A stretch of DNA of 59,971 nt. Source: Streptosporangiales bacterium (lineage in GTDB: Bacteria; Actinomycetota; Actinomycetes; Streptosporangiales; Streptosporangiaceae). Shown here in pieces: positions 27,464-36,799 of the stretch. The translations under genes and the position numbers were made by a program. The notes beneath the pieces were generated by a model. It saw nothing but the letters and a program-made list of their open reading frames with translations. It did not search any database and had not been told where the DNA came from. The stretch is from NCBI GenBank assembly GCA_009380095.1, contig WHSL01000007.1, forward strand, positions 1-59,971. Direction: 5' to 3'. Each line of letters opens with the position of its first letter. Position 1 is the stretch's first letter.

Positions 27464-27568
27464 CGGCACCCTTCTCATCGGATTTGCCCGGCCACCCCGA
27501 TTCGGTGACCGTACGACAGGCTCACGCGTGCCGTAGAGCCGCTCGTCTCATTTCATGAGCAGCAGCCT

Positions 27569-28273
27569 TCAGGCCGTGCCACCGCGGCGCCCGAGATACT
27601 CGACGACGGTGTCGAGATGGGCCACCTCGGCGTACTTGAGGTGCATGTCGAAGAGGTTGACCTTGTGCGAGAGCTCGCTCCGGTCGAACGTGGCCTCCTC
27701 GACCACCAGGACACGGAAACCGTGCGAGTAGGCGTCGACGACACTCGCCCGTACGCAGCCGCTGGTGCTCTCCCCGGCGACCACCACCGTGTCGACGTCG
27801 AGTTGGCGGAGCCAGGTGGAGAGGGGGGTCCCGAAGAACGCGCTCGCCCGGCTCTTGCGGATCACCAACTCGGACGGGAGCGGAGTGAGCGGCTCGACGA
27901 ACTCGTAGCCCTCGGCGCCGTCCTCACCGGGCCGGCGGCGGCGCTGGGTGGTCGCACCGACCCGGGCCTGTGGCCGGGACTCGCCGGTCGTGTGCAGCAC
28001 CGGCACCCCCGCGGCGCGAGCCGTGGCGAGCACCGTCTCCAGCGGCCCGAGCGCGTCCCAGGCCGCCGTGCCGCAGGTCGCCGGGAACCGTTCGATCGCG
28101 TCGGCGACCGGCTGCCGCCGGTCGCCGAACACCTTGCGGTAGCAGTCGATGAGGAGCAGTACCGGCCGGGTACCCGGCGTCCGGTCGCCGCCGTACCGGC
28201 CCGCGATCAGCCGCTCCCGCGGGCCGATCACATCGTCCCAGCAGTGCGTCCGCGGCACCTCAGCCGGACTCAT
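27569..28273 (-). CDS. Isochorismatase-fold cysteine hydrolase (N-carbamoylsarcosine amidase/maleamate amidase-like)
   Basis: A 234-residue isochorismatase-family hydrolase with the full triad: Asp43 in LLIDCYRK, Lys140 in IRKSRASAF and Cys173 in GESTSGCVRAS. Relatives hydrolyse amides such as N-carbamoylsarcosine, nicotinamide and maleamate. It overlaps the MFS gene by 14 bases at its start and is the last gene of a three-gene operon. An N-containing substrate is likely; the specific amide is unknown. Confidence 0.88.
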   Translation of the reverse strand: MSPAEVPRTHCWDDVIGPRERLIAGRYGGDRTPGTRPVLLLIDCYRKVFGDRRQPVADAIERFPATCGTAAWDALGPLETVLATARAAGVPVLHTTGESRPQARVGATTQRRRRPGEDGAEGYEFVEPLTPLPSELVIRKSRASAFFGTPLSTWLRQLDVDTVVVAGESTSGCVRASVVDAYSHGFRVLVVEEATFDRSELSHKVNLFDMHLKYAEVAHLDTVVEYLGRRGGTA

Positions 28274-29483
28274 GCGCCGGCACCTGGTAGCCGCGGACCA
28301 GCCTGCCCTTCACCGCCACCGCGGCGGCGGCGACGATCGGTACGGCACCGCCCAGGGTGAGCGCGGCCACCGGCCCCAGCAGGCCGGCGACGCCGCCGAT
28401 GTTCAGATCGCCGAGCGCCGGCCCGCCCCGGGACGCGATCTGATAGGTCGAGGTGACCCTGCCGCGCATCCCGTCCGGTGTCTCGATCTGGACGGCGGCG
28501 TGCCGGATCGTGGTGTGCAGCGCGTCGCACAGGCCGAGGCCGGCCGCCGCGACCAACGCCCAGGTCAAGACCGAAGCCTGCCCGAGCCCGATCGCCATCA
28601 CCCCGTACGCCGCGGTCGCACCGAGCACCAGCGGCCCCGCCCGCACCTTGCCGATCAACGGGAACACCAGGGCCGACCCGGCGAGCGCCCCGACCGCGGG
28701 CGCGGCGGCCAGCAGGCCGAAGCCGGATGCCCCGACATGCAGGACGTCGGTCGCGAGCGCCGGCAGCACCGCGCGGTAGGCACCGAACAGCGTGCAGACC
28801 AGGTCGAGCCCGATCAGCTGGAGGATCAGTGACCGTTGCCGTAGCCATGTGAATCCCTCGCGGATATTGGTGAGCACGCTGACCTGCCGCGCCTGGCCGG
28901 GAAGCGCCGGCACCCGGACGAACTGCAAGACCACGATCAGGACCAGGAAGCTGACGACATCGGTGAGGTACATCCCGGCGGGCCCGAACGCGGCGATCAG
29001 GAAGCCGGCCAGCGCCGGGCCGATCAGGATCGCGACCTCGCGGGAGGGGTTGATCAGCGCGAACGCCTGGACCAGGTCCTTCTGCGGGACCAGCGCCGGG
29101 ATGATGGCCTGCCGCGCCGGCCGGTCGAAGGTCTCGGCGGCGGTGTTCAGCAACACGGAGAGCAAGAGCAGCGCCGGTTGCATGGAGCCGGTCAGGGTGA
29201 GCACCGCCAGGCCGACGCTGACCAGCAGTGACAGGCACTGCATCAGCTGCACGATGCGGCGCCGGTCGACCCGGTCCGCCCAGGCGCCGCCGAGCGGTGA
29301 CAGCACGATCAGCGCGACCGCCTGGGCCAGCCCGATCAGGCCGGTCTGCAGCGTCGAGCCGGTCAGCTGGTACATGTGGAACAGGTTGGCCATGAAGGTG
29401 CCGCGGGTGCCGATCTCGGTCAGCACCACACCCGTCCAGTACAGGACGAATCCGCGGCTCCGCAGGGGCGCAGGGAGGGCCAT
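28260..29483 (-). CDS. MFS transporter (DHA3/EntS-like)
   Basis: A 407-residue major facilitator with about twelve hydrophobic helices. GGAWADRVDRRRIVQLMQ in the loop after helix 2 matches the MFS G-x3-D-R-x-G/R-R signature; the ending region after about residue 395 is a short cytoplasmic tail. It sits between two isochorismatase-fold genes and may export or import their substrate or product. No ribosome-binding site is obvious, so coupled translation from the upstream gene is plausible. Confidence 0.85.
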   Translation of the reverse strand: MALPAPLRSRGFVLYWTGVVLTEIGTRGTFMANLFHMYQLTGSTLQTGLIGLAQAVALIVLSPLGGAWADRVDRRRIVQLMQCLSLLVSVGLAVLTLTGSMQPALLLLSVLLNTAAETFDRPARQAIIPALVPQKDLVQAFALINPSREVAILIGPALAGFLIAAFGPAGMYLTDVVSFLVLIVVLQFVRVPALPGQARQVSVLTNIREGFTWLRQRSLILQLIGLDLVCTLFGAYRAVLPALATDVLHVGASGFGLLAAAPAVGALAGSALVFPLIGKVRAGPLVLGATAAYGVMAIGLGQASVLTWALVAAAGLGLCDALHTTIRHAAVQIETPDGMRGRVTSTYQIASRGGPALGDLNIGGVAGLLGPVAALTLGGAVPIVAAAAVAVKGRLVRGYQVPAHESG

Positions 29484-29493
29484 CGGCGGCGGC

Positions 29494-30102
29494 TCAGGCG
29501 GCGTCGGCGGAGGCGTCGAGTGCCGCGGTCACCTGGTCGACGGTCCGTACGCGGCACATCCGCGGGAACACGTGGTCGACGAAGAAGTCCCGCTGCCGCT
29601 TATATCCGGTCAGCCCGTCGGAGACCACGATCACCTGGTAGTCGAGGTCGCGGGCCGCGAACGCCGTACCGGCGATGCCGACATGGGTGGAGCCGCCGAC
29701 CAGCGCGATGGTGTCCACGCCGCGGCTGCGCAGGCTCAGATCGAGGTGCGTCTGGTGGAACGCGCTCCACCGATGCTTGGGCACGTCGTAGTCACCGGGC
29801 TCGGGCGCGAACTCGGCCAGCACGACCATCGACTCGGGTGGGTGCGCGAACCCGTACCGCTGCCCGCCCGGCCCCCACGGGCTGAAGCCCTCGTCGGTGT
29901 CGGTGAGGGTGCGGTTGACGTCGGCGCCGTCCGGCCGGTGGTCGGCCCGCGCGTAACAGATCGGGACGCGGTGCCCGCGGCAGTGGCCGATGAGTCTGCT
30001 GATCGGTTCGACCGCGCCGGCGGCCTCGATCCGCGGCCGGTAACACTCCAGCATGTCGAACACGACCAGCGCCAGCTTGGCCGGATCGAGACGCTCGGTC
30101 AT
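29494..30102 (-). CDS. Isochorismatase-fold protein lacking the nucleophilic cysteine
   Basis: A 202-residue isochorismatase-fold protein. Asp16 (VFDMLECY) and Lys109 (PKHRWSAF) of the triad are present, but the position of the catalytic cysteine is Gly142 in GGSTHVGIAG; the sister protein at 27569 reads GESTSGCVRA there. It therefore resembles isochorismatases proper, which also lack the cysteine, or is a binding protein. The start at 30102 follows GAAGGAG; an earlier in-frame start overlaps the operator. It is first in the operon and divergent from an IclR gene. Confidence 0.8.
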   Translation of the reverse strand: MTERLDPAKLALVVFDMLECYRPRIEAAGAVEPISRLIGHCRGHRVPICYARADHRPDGADVNRTLTDTDEGFSPWGPGGQRYGFAHPPESMVVLAEFAPEPGDYDVPKHRWSAFHQTHLDLSLRSRGVDTIALVGGSTHVGIAGTAFAARDLDYQVIVVSDGLTGYKRQRDFFVDHVFPRMCRVRTVDQVTAALDASADAA

Positions 30103-30147
30103 CCACGGCTCCTTCGCATCGCCCGACCTTGCCAAGCTAGCGGCACA

Positions 30148-30166
30148 ATGGTAAGACCATATGGTC
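30148..30166. promoter_or_regulatory. Overlapping operator palindromes in divergent promoter
   Basis: ATGGTAAGACCAT (30148-30160) is a perfect TGGT-N3-ACCA site with one extra pair on each side, and it overlaps a second perfect palindrome GACCATATGGTC (30155-30166). It lies between the isochorismatase-fold gene (start 30102) and the IclR gene (start 30232). It could be bound by the GntR regulators of the window, by the adjacent IclR protein, or both. Confidence 0.7.
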
Positions 30167-30231
30167 ATAGCCATCAGGTGTCAATCCGGACGCCTGCGCC
30201 CGGAACGACCCGGCAAGGAGGCGACCCGGCC

Positions 30232-31020
30232 ATGGCGACACCCCCCTCAACCACCGTGCTCAAGGCCTTTGAGCTGCTAGATCTTTTCGCCGAGCGACCG
30301 CTGCTGAGCGCCGGCGAGGCCGCCCGCCTCCTGGGGGTTCCGCGGGCCACCACACACCGGATGCTGGTCACCCTGCGGACCGCCGGTGTCCTCGAATCCA
30401 ACGAGTACGGCCAGTACCTCCTCGGGCTCCGCCTCTTCGAGCTCGGCTCGTTCGCACCGCTCCGCCGGCGCCTGCACGACGTGTCGGCCGCACCGCTCGA
30501 ACGGCTCGCCGCCGAGATCGGGCTGCCGGCCCTGCTCTCGATCCGCGACGGCAACGACCTCCTCTGCTTGGAGAAGGTGCATCACCCCCGGTCCAACGTG
30601 CCGGGACGGGTCGGCCAGCGCGGTCCGCTACACGCCACCGCCGCCGGCAAGGTGCTGCTCGCGTACGCACCACGCACCGTCGTCGAGCAGGTCACGGCCG
30701 AACCGCCGGCCCGGTTCACGCCGTACACGGTCGTCGATCCGGACCGGCTCCTGGCCGAGCTCGGTACGGTGCGCGAGCAAGGGCTCGCCTGGGAGCACGA
30801 CGAACACTGCCAGGGCGTCTCGTCGCTGGCCACCGGGATCTGGAACCGGGCCGGGCAGATCGTCGCGGCGATCTCCGTCTCCGCCGGCACCCTGCCCGGC
30901 CAGCGCCGCTGCCGGTCGGTCGAACGGCCCCTGCTCGCCACCGCCACCGAGATCCAGCGCCGGCTGGGGTGGCGGCCGGTCCGGGAGGACGCCACCCCCG
31001 TCGCCGGTCTCACCGCGTGA
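30232..31020 (+). CDS. IclR-family transcriptional regulator
   Basis: A 262-residue regulator with the IclR winged helix at residues about 8-70 (LKAFELLDLFAERPLLSAGE, then GVPRATTHRMLVTLRTAGVLE) and the effector-binding domain after it, including GPLHATAAGKVLLAYAP and AISVSAGTLPGQR. ATG at 30232 has AAGGAGG nine bases upstream; a much longer upstream open frame is non-coding. It is divergent from the isochorismatase/MFS operon and is the obvious candidate for its local control. It converges with a binding-protein gene that starts its stop only nine bases away. Confidence 0.92.
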   Translation: MATPPSTTVLKAFELLDLFAERPLLSAGEAARLLGVPRATTHRMLVTLRTAGVLESNEYGQYLLGLRLFELGSFAPLRRRLHDVSAAPLERLAAEIGLPALLSIRDGNDLLCLEKVHHPRSNVPGRVGQRGPLHATAAGKVLLAYAPRTVVEQVTAEPPARFTPYTVVDPDRLLAELGTVREQGLAWEHDEHCQGVSSLATGIWNRAGQIVAAISVSAGTLPGQRRCRSVERPLLATATEIQRRLGWRPVREDATPVAGLTA

Positions 31021-31029
31021 CGGCCGGGT

Positions 31030-32139
31030 TCAGTTGGCCGACCGCGTGCCCCTGATGATCTTCTCGTAACGCGATTCCCACTGATCGCCCTCGGAGACCA
31101 GCTTGCCGATGTCGACGGTCACGGTGTCGACGCCCTTGAGCGCACCCTTCTGCAGGTCCGCACGGGCCGGGATGCGGTGTTCGGCGACCATCAGCTGCTG
31201 GGCGTCACCGAGCACCCACTCCATGAAGAGCAGCGCGCTGGCCGGGTTCTTGGCGTTGCGGAGCAGGGCCACCCCGTTGGGACGTACGACCAGCGGCTCC
31301 ACCACCGGCGTACGGGACAGCGGCGCGCCGGCCTCGATCTCCTCGTCGACCAGGTGGTTGTAGACGCTGGTCGAGAGGCCGTGCTCCCCCGAGGTGAGGA
31401 ACTGGGCGTGTGTGGTGTTGCCTTCGATGCCGACCGAGTTGGCGGCGATCTTGCGGAACATCTCGTCGACCTGCGCCTGGGTCTTGCCCTTGCGGGTGAA
31501 GTACTGGGACAGCGCCATGTACCACTCGAACGCCCGCGTCTCCATCATCGAGACTCCGGCGAACCGCTTGTCCGCGAGATCCTCGAACGACCTCGGCGGC
31601 TCCTTCACCACCTTCGTGTTCCAGGTCACGGTGAACACGTTCAGCCGGCTGCCGACCCAGCCCTTCTGCTTGGCGGCAGGGACCAGATCGTCATCGGCCG
31701 GGCCCTCGTAGTCGCGGAGGATGCCCTCGGTGTTCGCGACGGCCAGCTCCTCGGCGTTGCTGTCGTACAGGTCCGCCTTCGACCGGTTGGCCTTGGTCTC
31801 CTGCAGCAGGCGCTGCAGGACCTGGTTGGCCTTGGCCCGGTAGACGCTCACCTCGATGCCGTACTTCGCGGTGAACTTCTTGGCCTGGTCGGCGAGGTCC
31901 GTGTTGGACGTGTAGACGTTGAGCTTGTCCTCCTTGCGGGCCAGCTCCACCAGCTTCTGCGTTCGCGCCTCGCCGTCCAGGTCCTTCACCTGACCGAGCA
32001 CGGTGGCGTACGGGTCCCGGTCGCTGCCGGAACCTGCCCCCCGCTCCGTGGGCGAGGCGCCGCATGCCGCCAGGGAGACCGCCACCACCAGGGCGGCACC
32101 GGTTCGGATGGGACGGGCCGTCGCTGCCAGCCGCTTCAT
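31030..32139 (-). CDS. Extracellular solute-binding lipoprotein, paralog E
   Basis: A 369-residue receptor with lipobox VSLAAC followed by GASPT, then VLGQVKDLDGEARTQKLVEL and NVYTSNTD. VFTVTWNTKVVKEPP and AFEWYMALSQYF match the other paralogs. It is divergent from paralog F across a 164-base promoter region and converges on the IclR gene. No transporter partner is adjacent. Confidence 0.86.
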   Translation of the reverse strand: MKRLAATARPIRTGAALVVAVSLAACGASPTERGAGSGSDRDPYATVLGQVKDLDGEARTQKLVELARKEDKLNVYTSNTDLADQAKKFTAKYGIEVSVYRAKANQVLQRLLQETKANRSKADLYDSNAEELAVANTEGILRDYEGPADDDLVPAAKQKGWVGSRLNVFTVTWNTKVVKEPPRSFEDLADKRFAGVSMMETRAFEWYMALSQYFTRKGKTQAQVDEMFRKIAANSVGIEGNTTHAQFLTSGEHGLSTSVYNHLVDEEIEAGAPLSRTPVVEPLVVRPNGVALLRNAKNPASALLFMEWVLGDAQQLMVAEHRIPARADLQKGALKGVDTVTVDIGKLVSEGDQWESRYEKIIRGTRSAN

Positions 32140-32303
32140 CGGACCACGCTCCTGATCGAGATGGGCTCGAGCCTGGGCCCCATGGTCGCCCCGGATGGCC
32201 CGGCCGCCTCGCGATCGCGCCCACTATCCAAGACGACTCGCTGGGCCGGGGCTCGGTGGTGTCCCTACCGTGTTCAGTCAGCCCTTAGCGAAGGAGCGCC
32301 CCG
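32140..32303. promoter_or_regulatory. Divergent promoter region between binding proteins E and F
   Basis: This 164-base region must carry promoters for two divergent receptor genes. It is GC-rich throughout, and I find only weak operator half-sites (ATGGTCGCCCC near 32181; CGGTGGTGTCCCTACCG near 32256). GAAGGAG precedes the paralog F start at eight bases. Confidence 0.4.
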
Positions 32304-33404
32304 ATGCGTGCTCTGCCGATCGCAATCGCCTTGTTGCTCTGCGCCGGCTGCGGCGGATCGCCGACCGCGGAAACCGATGGGCAGGGGAAGACCTCCGGCA
32401 ACCGCTACGCGGAGGTCGCCGCGGCGGTCAACGGACTGGACGGCCAGGCTCGCCGAGACAAACTCATTGAGCTTGCGGAGAAGGAAAAAGAGCCCACCTG
32501 GTACACCTCGCTCAACCAGGACGTCGCGGAGAAACTCCTCGACGCGTACGCGGAGGACACCGGCCTCAGCGTCAAGCTCTACCGCTCGGGCAGCGAGAAC
32601 GTCCGCCGCCGCGTTATCGAGGAGACCAAGGCAGGCGCCGTGGGCGCCGATGTCATCGAGACCAACGGGCCGGAGATGGTCGCGATGGCCGACGCCAAGG
32701 CCTTCGCCCCGCTGACCGCACCGGCCACCGCCAACCTGGTCGATGACTCCAAGCGAGACGGCTGGACCGTGAGCCGGTTCAACATCTTCGCGGTCGCCTG
32801 GAACACCGACCTGGTCAAGCCCGGCCAGCAGCCCACCACCTACGCGGACCTCGCCGACCCCAAGTGGGACGGGAAGATGGCGATGGAGATCGAGGACTAC
32901 GACTGGTACTGGGCGCTCCGCAACCATCTGACCACCGACGGCAAGATGACCCCCGCCCAGGCCCAGGACTATTTCACCAAGGTCGCCTCCGGGGCGGCGT
33001 TCACCAACGGCCACACGACGATGCGCCAGCTCCTGGTCGCCGGCGAGTACTCCATGATCACCAGCGACTACAGCTACGGGATCTCCGAGGTCGCGGCCGA
33101 GGGCGCCCCCGTGGCGTGGAAGAACCCGAAGCCGGTGCAGCCGCTCTTCGCCCGGCCGAACGGTGTCGCGCTCATGCGCAACGCGGCCAACCCGGCCGGT
33201 GCCCAGCTCTTCGCCGAGTGGCTGCTCAGCGAGGGCCAGCAGGTCTTCGTCGACAGCAACATCGATCCCAGCCGCAAGGACCTGCTGAACACCGGGTCCG
33301 CCGACGTACGGGTCATGGACATCGAGAAGTACCTGTCGGAGGAGAAGCAGGCGATCAAGGAGTACGAGGCGCTCGCCCGTAAGGGCAAGAAGGTGGGCGA
33401 TTGA
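32304..33404 (+). CDS. Extracellular solute-binding lipoprotein, paralog F
   Basis: A 366-residue receptor with lipobox LLCAGC followed by GGSPT and the block VAAAVNGLDGQARRDKLIELAEKE. The segments FAVAWNTDLVKPG and DYDWYWALRNHL correspond to those of the other paralogs. Its stop codon overlaps the TTG of the ThDP enzyme gene, so a surface receptor is again translationally coupled to a cytoplasmic enzyme. Confidence 0.86.
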   Translation: MRALPIAIALLLCAGCGGSPTAETDGQGKTSGNRYAEVAAAVNGLDGQARRDKLIELAEKEKEPTWYTSLNQDVAEKLLDAYAEDTGLSVKLYRSGSENVRRRVIEETKAGAVGADVIETNGPEMVAMADAKAFAPLTAPATANLVDDSKRDGWTVSRFNIFAVAWNTDLVKPGQQPTTYADLADPKWDGKMAMEIEDYDWYWALRNHLTTDGKMTPAQAQDYFTKVASGAAFTNGHTTMRQLLVAGEYSMITSDYSYGISEVAAEGAPVAWKNPKPVQPLFARPNGVALMRNAANPAGAQLFAEWLLSEGQQVFVDSNIDPSRKDLLNTGSADVRVMDIEKYLSEEKQAIKEYEALARKGKKVGD

Positions 33405-35212
33405 GCACTGACCGCAGCGCGGTCGAGGCACCGGCCGGGCTGCCCGCGGACCGGGCGGCCGGCTATGTCTCCGACCATCTCGTCGACCTGCTCCGCTCCC
33501 TCGGCTGCCGGTACCTGCCGCTCAACCCGGGCTCCAGCTTCCGCGGACTCCACGACTCACTGGTGAATCACGCCGGCAACGCCGATCCGCAGCTGCTGCT
33601 CTGCCTGCACGAGGAGATCGCCGTGTCGCTGGCGCACGGCTACGCCAAGGCCACCGGCGGGGTGGCCTTCGCCGCCGTCCATGACCTGGTCGGCCTGATG
33701 CACGCCAGCATGGCGGTGTACGACGCCTGGTGCGACCGGGTGCCGCTGCTGCTGCTCGGCGGTGGTGGCCCGCTGACCACCGCCGCGCGCCGCCCGATCG
33801 ACTGGCTGCACTCGGCGTCCGTCCAGGCGCAGCTGGTCCGCGACTATGTGAAGTGGGACGACGAACCCGCCGATGCCCAGGCGCTGCTCGACGGGGTGGC
33901 CCGCGGGCACCAGCTGGCCGGAACCGCCCCGGCCGGGCCGGTGTACGTCACCCTGGACGCCGATCTGCAGGAGCAGCCCGCCTCGCCGGACGGACTCGAC
34001 CAGCCGGACCTCAGGCGGTACCTGCCGCAACCCGGCCCCGGTGCTGACCCGGACCAGGTATTGGAAGCCGCCCGGCTCCTGGTCGCAGCCGACGCGCCGC
34101 TGATCGTCGCCGGCCGGGTCGGCCTCCGCCCCGGCGCCACCACACCGCTCGTCGAGCTCGCCGAGCTGCTCGGCGCGGCGTACCAGGACGCGCCGAACAC
34201 CGTCTGCTTCCCGACCGCGCACCCGCAGAACCTCAGCGGCGACCCGGCGGTGCTGGAGACCGCGGATGCCGTGCTTGCCGTGGACCTCGCCGACCTGCGC
34301 GCGGTACGCCCGGTCACCTCCTCCCGCGAGCCGGGCGCCGCCGGCACGGCCTCCACCGGCCGCCGTCTGGTCGCGATCACCCTCGATCCGCTGACGCCGA
34401 GCAGCTGGTCGCATGCCGGGCAGGCGCCGGTGCCGATCGACGTGCCGCTGCTGGCAGAGCCGGTGACCGGCCTCCGGCAGCTCCGCGACGCGGTGGCCGG
34501 CCTGATCGAGGCCGAGGCCCCGGCCCGCCGCCGGGATCGCGAGCGGCGCCGCGAGATCCTGACCCGCCGGCACCGCGAGCTCCGCGCCGAACAGCGTGCC
34601 GCGGTCGAGTCCACCCGCAGCCGGACTCCGATCGCCCCGGCGTATCTGGCCGCCGCCGTATGGGAGACCGTCAAGGACCGGCCATGGCTGCTCACGCTGC
34701 GGAACACGCGCAGCTGGCCGGAGGGGATCTGGCAGTTCCCCGGCGGCGGCAGCTATCTCGGGCACAGCGGCGGCGGCGGTGTCGGCTACGGCCCGGGCGC
34801 GATGGTGGGGGGCGCGCTCGCCGCCCGCGACCATGGCCGGCTGCCCGTGGCGATCATCGGCGACGGCGACCTGCTGATGGCGCCCGGGGCGCTCTGGACG
34901 GCCGTCCACTACCGGATCCCGCTGTTGATCGTGGTCAACAACAACCGCTCGTTCCACAACGACGAGGAACATCAGTACGCGGTCGCCCGGCGCCGCGGCC
35001 GTCCGGTGGACAACTCCTGGATCGGCATGCGGATCGATGAGCCGGCGGTCGACCTGGCCGGAATGGCCCGCTCCTACGGGGCCTGGGCGACCGGCCCGGT
35101 GACCGATCCGGCCGAGCTCCCCGCCGCACTCGAGAAGGCCCTCCACGCCATCGACGAGGGCCAGGTGGCACTGGTCGACGTGCACACCGCACCACGGCCG
35201 AGGAGACGCTGA
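33401..35212 (+). CDS. Thiamine-diphosphate-dependent enzyme (acetolactate synthase/benzoylformate decarboxylase superfamily)
   Basis: A 603-residue ThDP enzyme with the usual three domains. The N-terminal Pyr domain has the catalytic glutamate in CLHEEIAVSLAHGYAKATG; the C-terminal PP domain has the ThDP/Mg motif GDGDLLMAPGALW followed by LLIVVNNN. Relatives decarboxylate 2-oxo acids (benzoylformate, oxalyl-CoA) or ligate them. Pairing with an aldehyde dehydrogenase next door suggests decarboxylation of a 2-oxo acid to an aldehyde that is then oxidised. TTG start at 33401, overlapping the preceding stop. Confidence 0.85.
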   Translation: MSTDRSAVEAPAGLPADRAAGYVSDHLVDLLRSLGCRYLPLNPGSSFRGLHDSLVNHAGNADPQLLLCLHEEIAVSLAHGYAKATGGVAFAAVHDLVGLMHASMAVYDAWCDRVPLLLLGGGGPLTTAARRPIDWLHSASVQAQLVRDYVKWDDEPADAQALLDGVARGHQLAGTAPAGPVYVTLDADLQEQPASPDGLDQPDLRRYLPQPGPGADPDQVLEAARLLVAADAPLIVAGRVGLRPGATTPLVELAELLGAAYQDAPNTVCFPTAHPQNLSGDPAVLETADAVLAVDLADLRAVRPVTSSREPGAAGTASTGRRLVAITLDPLTPSSWSHAGQAPVPIDVPLLAEPVTGLRQLRDAVAGLIEAEAPARRRDRERRREILTRRHRELRAEQRAAVESTRSRTPIAPAYLAAAVWETVKDRPWLLTLRNTRSWPEGIWQFPGGGSYLGHSGGGGVGYGPGAMVGGALAARDHGRLPVAIIGDGDLLMAPGALWTAVHYRIPLLIVVNNNRSFHNDEEHQYAVARRRGRPVDNSWIGMRIDEPAVDLAGMARSYGAWATGPVTDPAELPAALEKALHAIDEGQVALVDVHTAPRPRRR

Positions 35213-35256
35213 CCTCGTCCGCCGCAGACGTCCGACCCGTCTAGGAAAGGGGCTCG

Positions 35257-36717
35257 ATGACCACCGCCACCGAACGCCCGGCCTCCCCGCAGCAGATGTA
35301 CATCGGTGGCCAGTGGGCCGATGCCGCGGATGGCACGACGATGGTCAGTCTCGACCCGGCCACCGAGGAGCCGATCGGCTCGGTGCCCGTCGCCACCCGG
35401 GCCGACGTGGACCGGGCGGTGGCCGCCGCGGCCGGGGCGGCACCCGACTGGGGTGACCTGCCCTGGCCGGAACGGGCCGCGGCGCTGCGCGCCCTCGCGG
35501 GGCGGATCGACGACGCCGCCGAGGAACTCGCCGTGCTGGACACGACCGACGCCGGGCTGCCGATCAACGGCAGTCGCGGTGACATCCGGAGCGCGGCCGG
35601 CGAGATCCGGTACTTCGCCGGGCTCGGCGGCGAGGCCAAGGGGGCGACGCTGCCGTCCACACCGGCGCAGGTCGCCATGACCCAGCGCGAACCGTACGGC
35701 GTCGTCGGCCGGATCGTGCCGTTCAACCATCCGTTCAAGTTCGCGGCCGGCAAGTGTGCGGCACCGCTGATGGCCGGCAACGCGGTCGTCCTCAAACCGG
35801 CCGAGCACACCTCGCTCTCCGCACTGCGCCTCGCCGAGCTGGCCGAAGGCCTGCTGCCGCCCGGCGTCCTCAACGTGGTCACCGGCCCGGGTCAGACCGG
35901 CTCGGCACTGGTCGAACACCCCGGGGTGGAGCGGATCGCGTTCACCGGCAGCGTGCCGACGGGGCGGGCGGTGCTGCGCGCCGCGGCCGACCACATCAAG
36001 CACGTGACCCTGGAGCTCGGCGGCAAGAACCCGATGATCGTCTTCCCCGACGCCGACCCGGGGCGGGCCGCCGCCGGCGCGGTGGCCGGGATGAACCTGC
36101 GCCGCTCGATGGGCCAGTCCTGCCAGTCCAACTCCCGGATCCTGGTGCACCGGTCCATCCGGGACGCGTTCCTCGCCGAGCTGACCGAGCAGGTGTCCGC
36201 GCTGACGGTCGGCGACCCGCACGACGAGGCGACCGACCTGGGCCCGCTGGCGTTCCGCGAACACTACGAACGGGTGCTGCGGTACGTCGCCCTCGGCGTT
36301 GAGCAGGGCGCCCGGCTGGTCACCGGTGGCCACCGGCCGGCCGGACTCGGCCGCGGCAACTACCTCGAGCCGACGGTCTTCGCCGACGTCACGGGGGACA
36401 TGGCCATCGCCGCCGAGGAGATCTTCGGCCCGGTGATGGCCGTTCTCGACTGGCAGGACGAGGACGAGATGGTCGAGCTGGCCAACGCCGTCGACTACGG
36501 GCTGACCGCCAACGTCTGGACCGACGACCTGCACCGGGCGCACCGCACCGCGCGCCGCCTCCACGCGGGCACGGTCTGGGTCAACGGCGCGGGCCGCAAG
36601 CCGCTCGGCACCCCGTTCGGCGGCTACAAGCACAGCGGCCTCGGGACCGAAGGCTCGATCGAGGAACTGCTCGGCTACACCCGGTTGAAGAGCGTCGTGG
36701 TCAACCTGCGGGCGTGA
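35257..36717 (+). CDS. NAD(P)-dependent aldehyde dehydrogenase
   Basis: A 486-residue aldehyde dehydrogenase. The NAD-binding LKPAEHTSL and FTGSVPTG elements, the base ELGGKN and the nucleophile in MGQSCQSNSR are all intact. GGAAAGGGG lies seven bases before the ATG. It follows the ThDP enzyme by 44 bases and probably oxidises its aldehyde product. A 25-base-arm hairpin starts five bases after the stop. Confidence 0.93.
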   Translation: MTTATERPASPQQMYIGGQWADAADGTTMVSLDPATEEPIGSVPVATRADVDRAVAAAAGAAPDWGDLPWPERAAALRALAGRIDDAAEELAVLDTTDAGLPINGSRGDIRSAAGEIRYFAGLGGEAKGATLPSTPAQVAMTQREPYGVVGRIVPFNHPFKFAAGKCAAPLMAGNAVVLKPAEHTSLSALRLAELAEGLLPPGVLNVVTGPGQTGSALVEHPGVERIAFTGSVPTGRAVLRAAADHIKHVTLELGGKNPMIVFPDADPGRAAAGAVAGMNLRRSMGQSCQSNSRILVHRSIRDAFLAELTEQVSALTVGDPHDEATDLGPLAFREHYERVLRYVALGVEQGARLVTGGHRPAGLGRGNYLEPTVFADVTGDMAIAAEEIFGPVMAVLDWQDEDEMVELANAVDYGLTANVWTDDLHRAHRTARRLHAGTVWVNGAGRKPLGTPFGGYKHSGLGTEGSIEELLGYTRLKSVVVNLRA

Positions 36718-36721
36718 CGTT

Positions 36722-36791
36722 AGAGGCTCCGCGGATAGGAGGGCGCGTAGCGAGCGACGTCCAGTAGCGCCCTCCTATCCGCGGAGCCTCT
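36722..36791. repeat. Hairpin repeat copy 1 (bidirectional terminator-like)
   Basis: Perfect 25-base inverted repeat: left arm 36722-36746 begins AGAGGCTCCGCGGATAGG and right arm 36767-36791 is its exact complement, with a 20-base loop (GTAGCGAGCGACGTCCAGTA). It sits between the convergent aldehyde dehydrogenase and GntR genes. A second copy at 54789-54952 shares both arm ends and the loop start but has a different, still perfectly paired, arm centre. Confidence 0.85.
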
Positions 36792-36799
36792 TAATGGAT

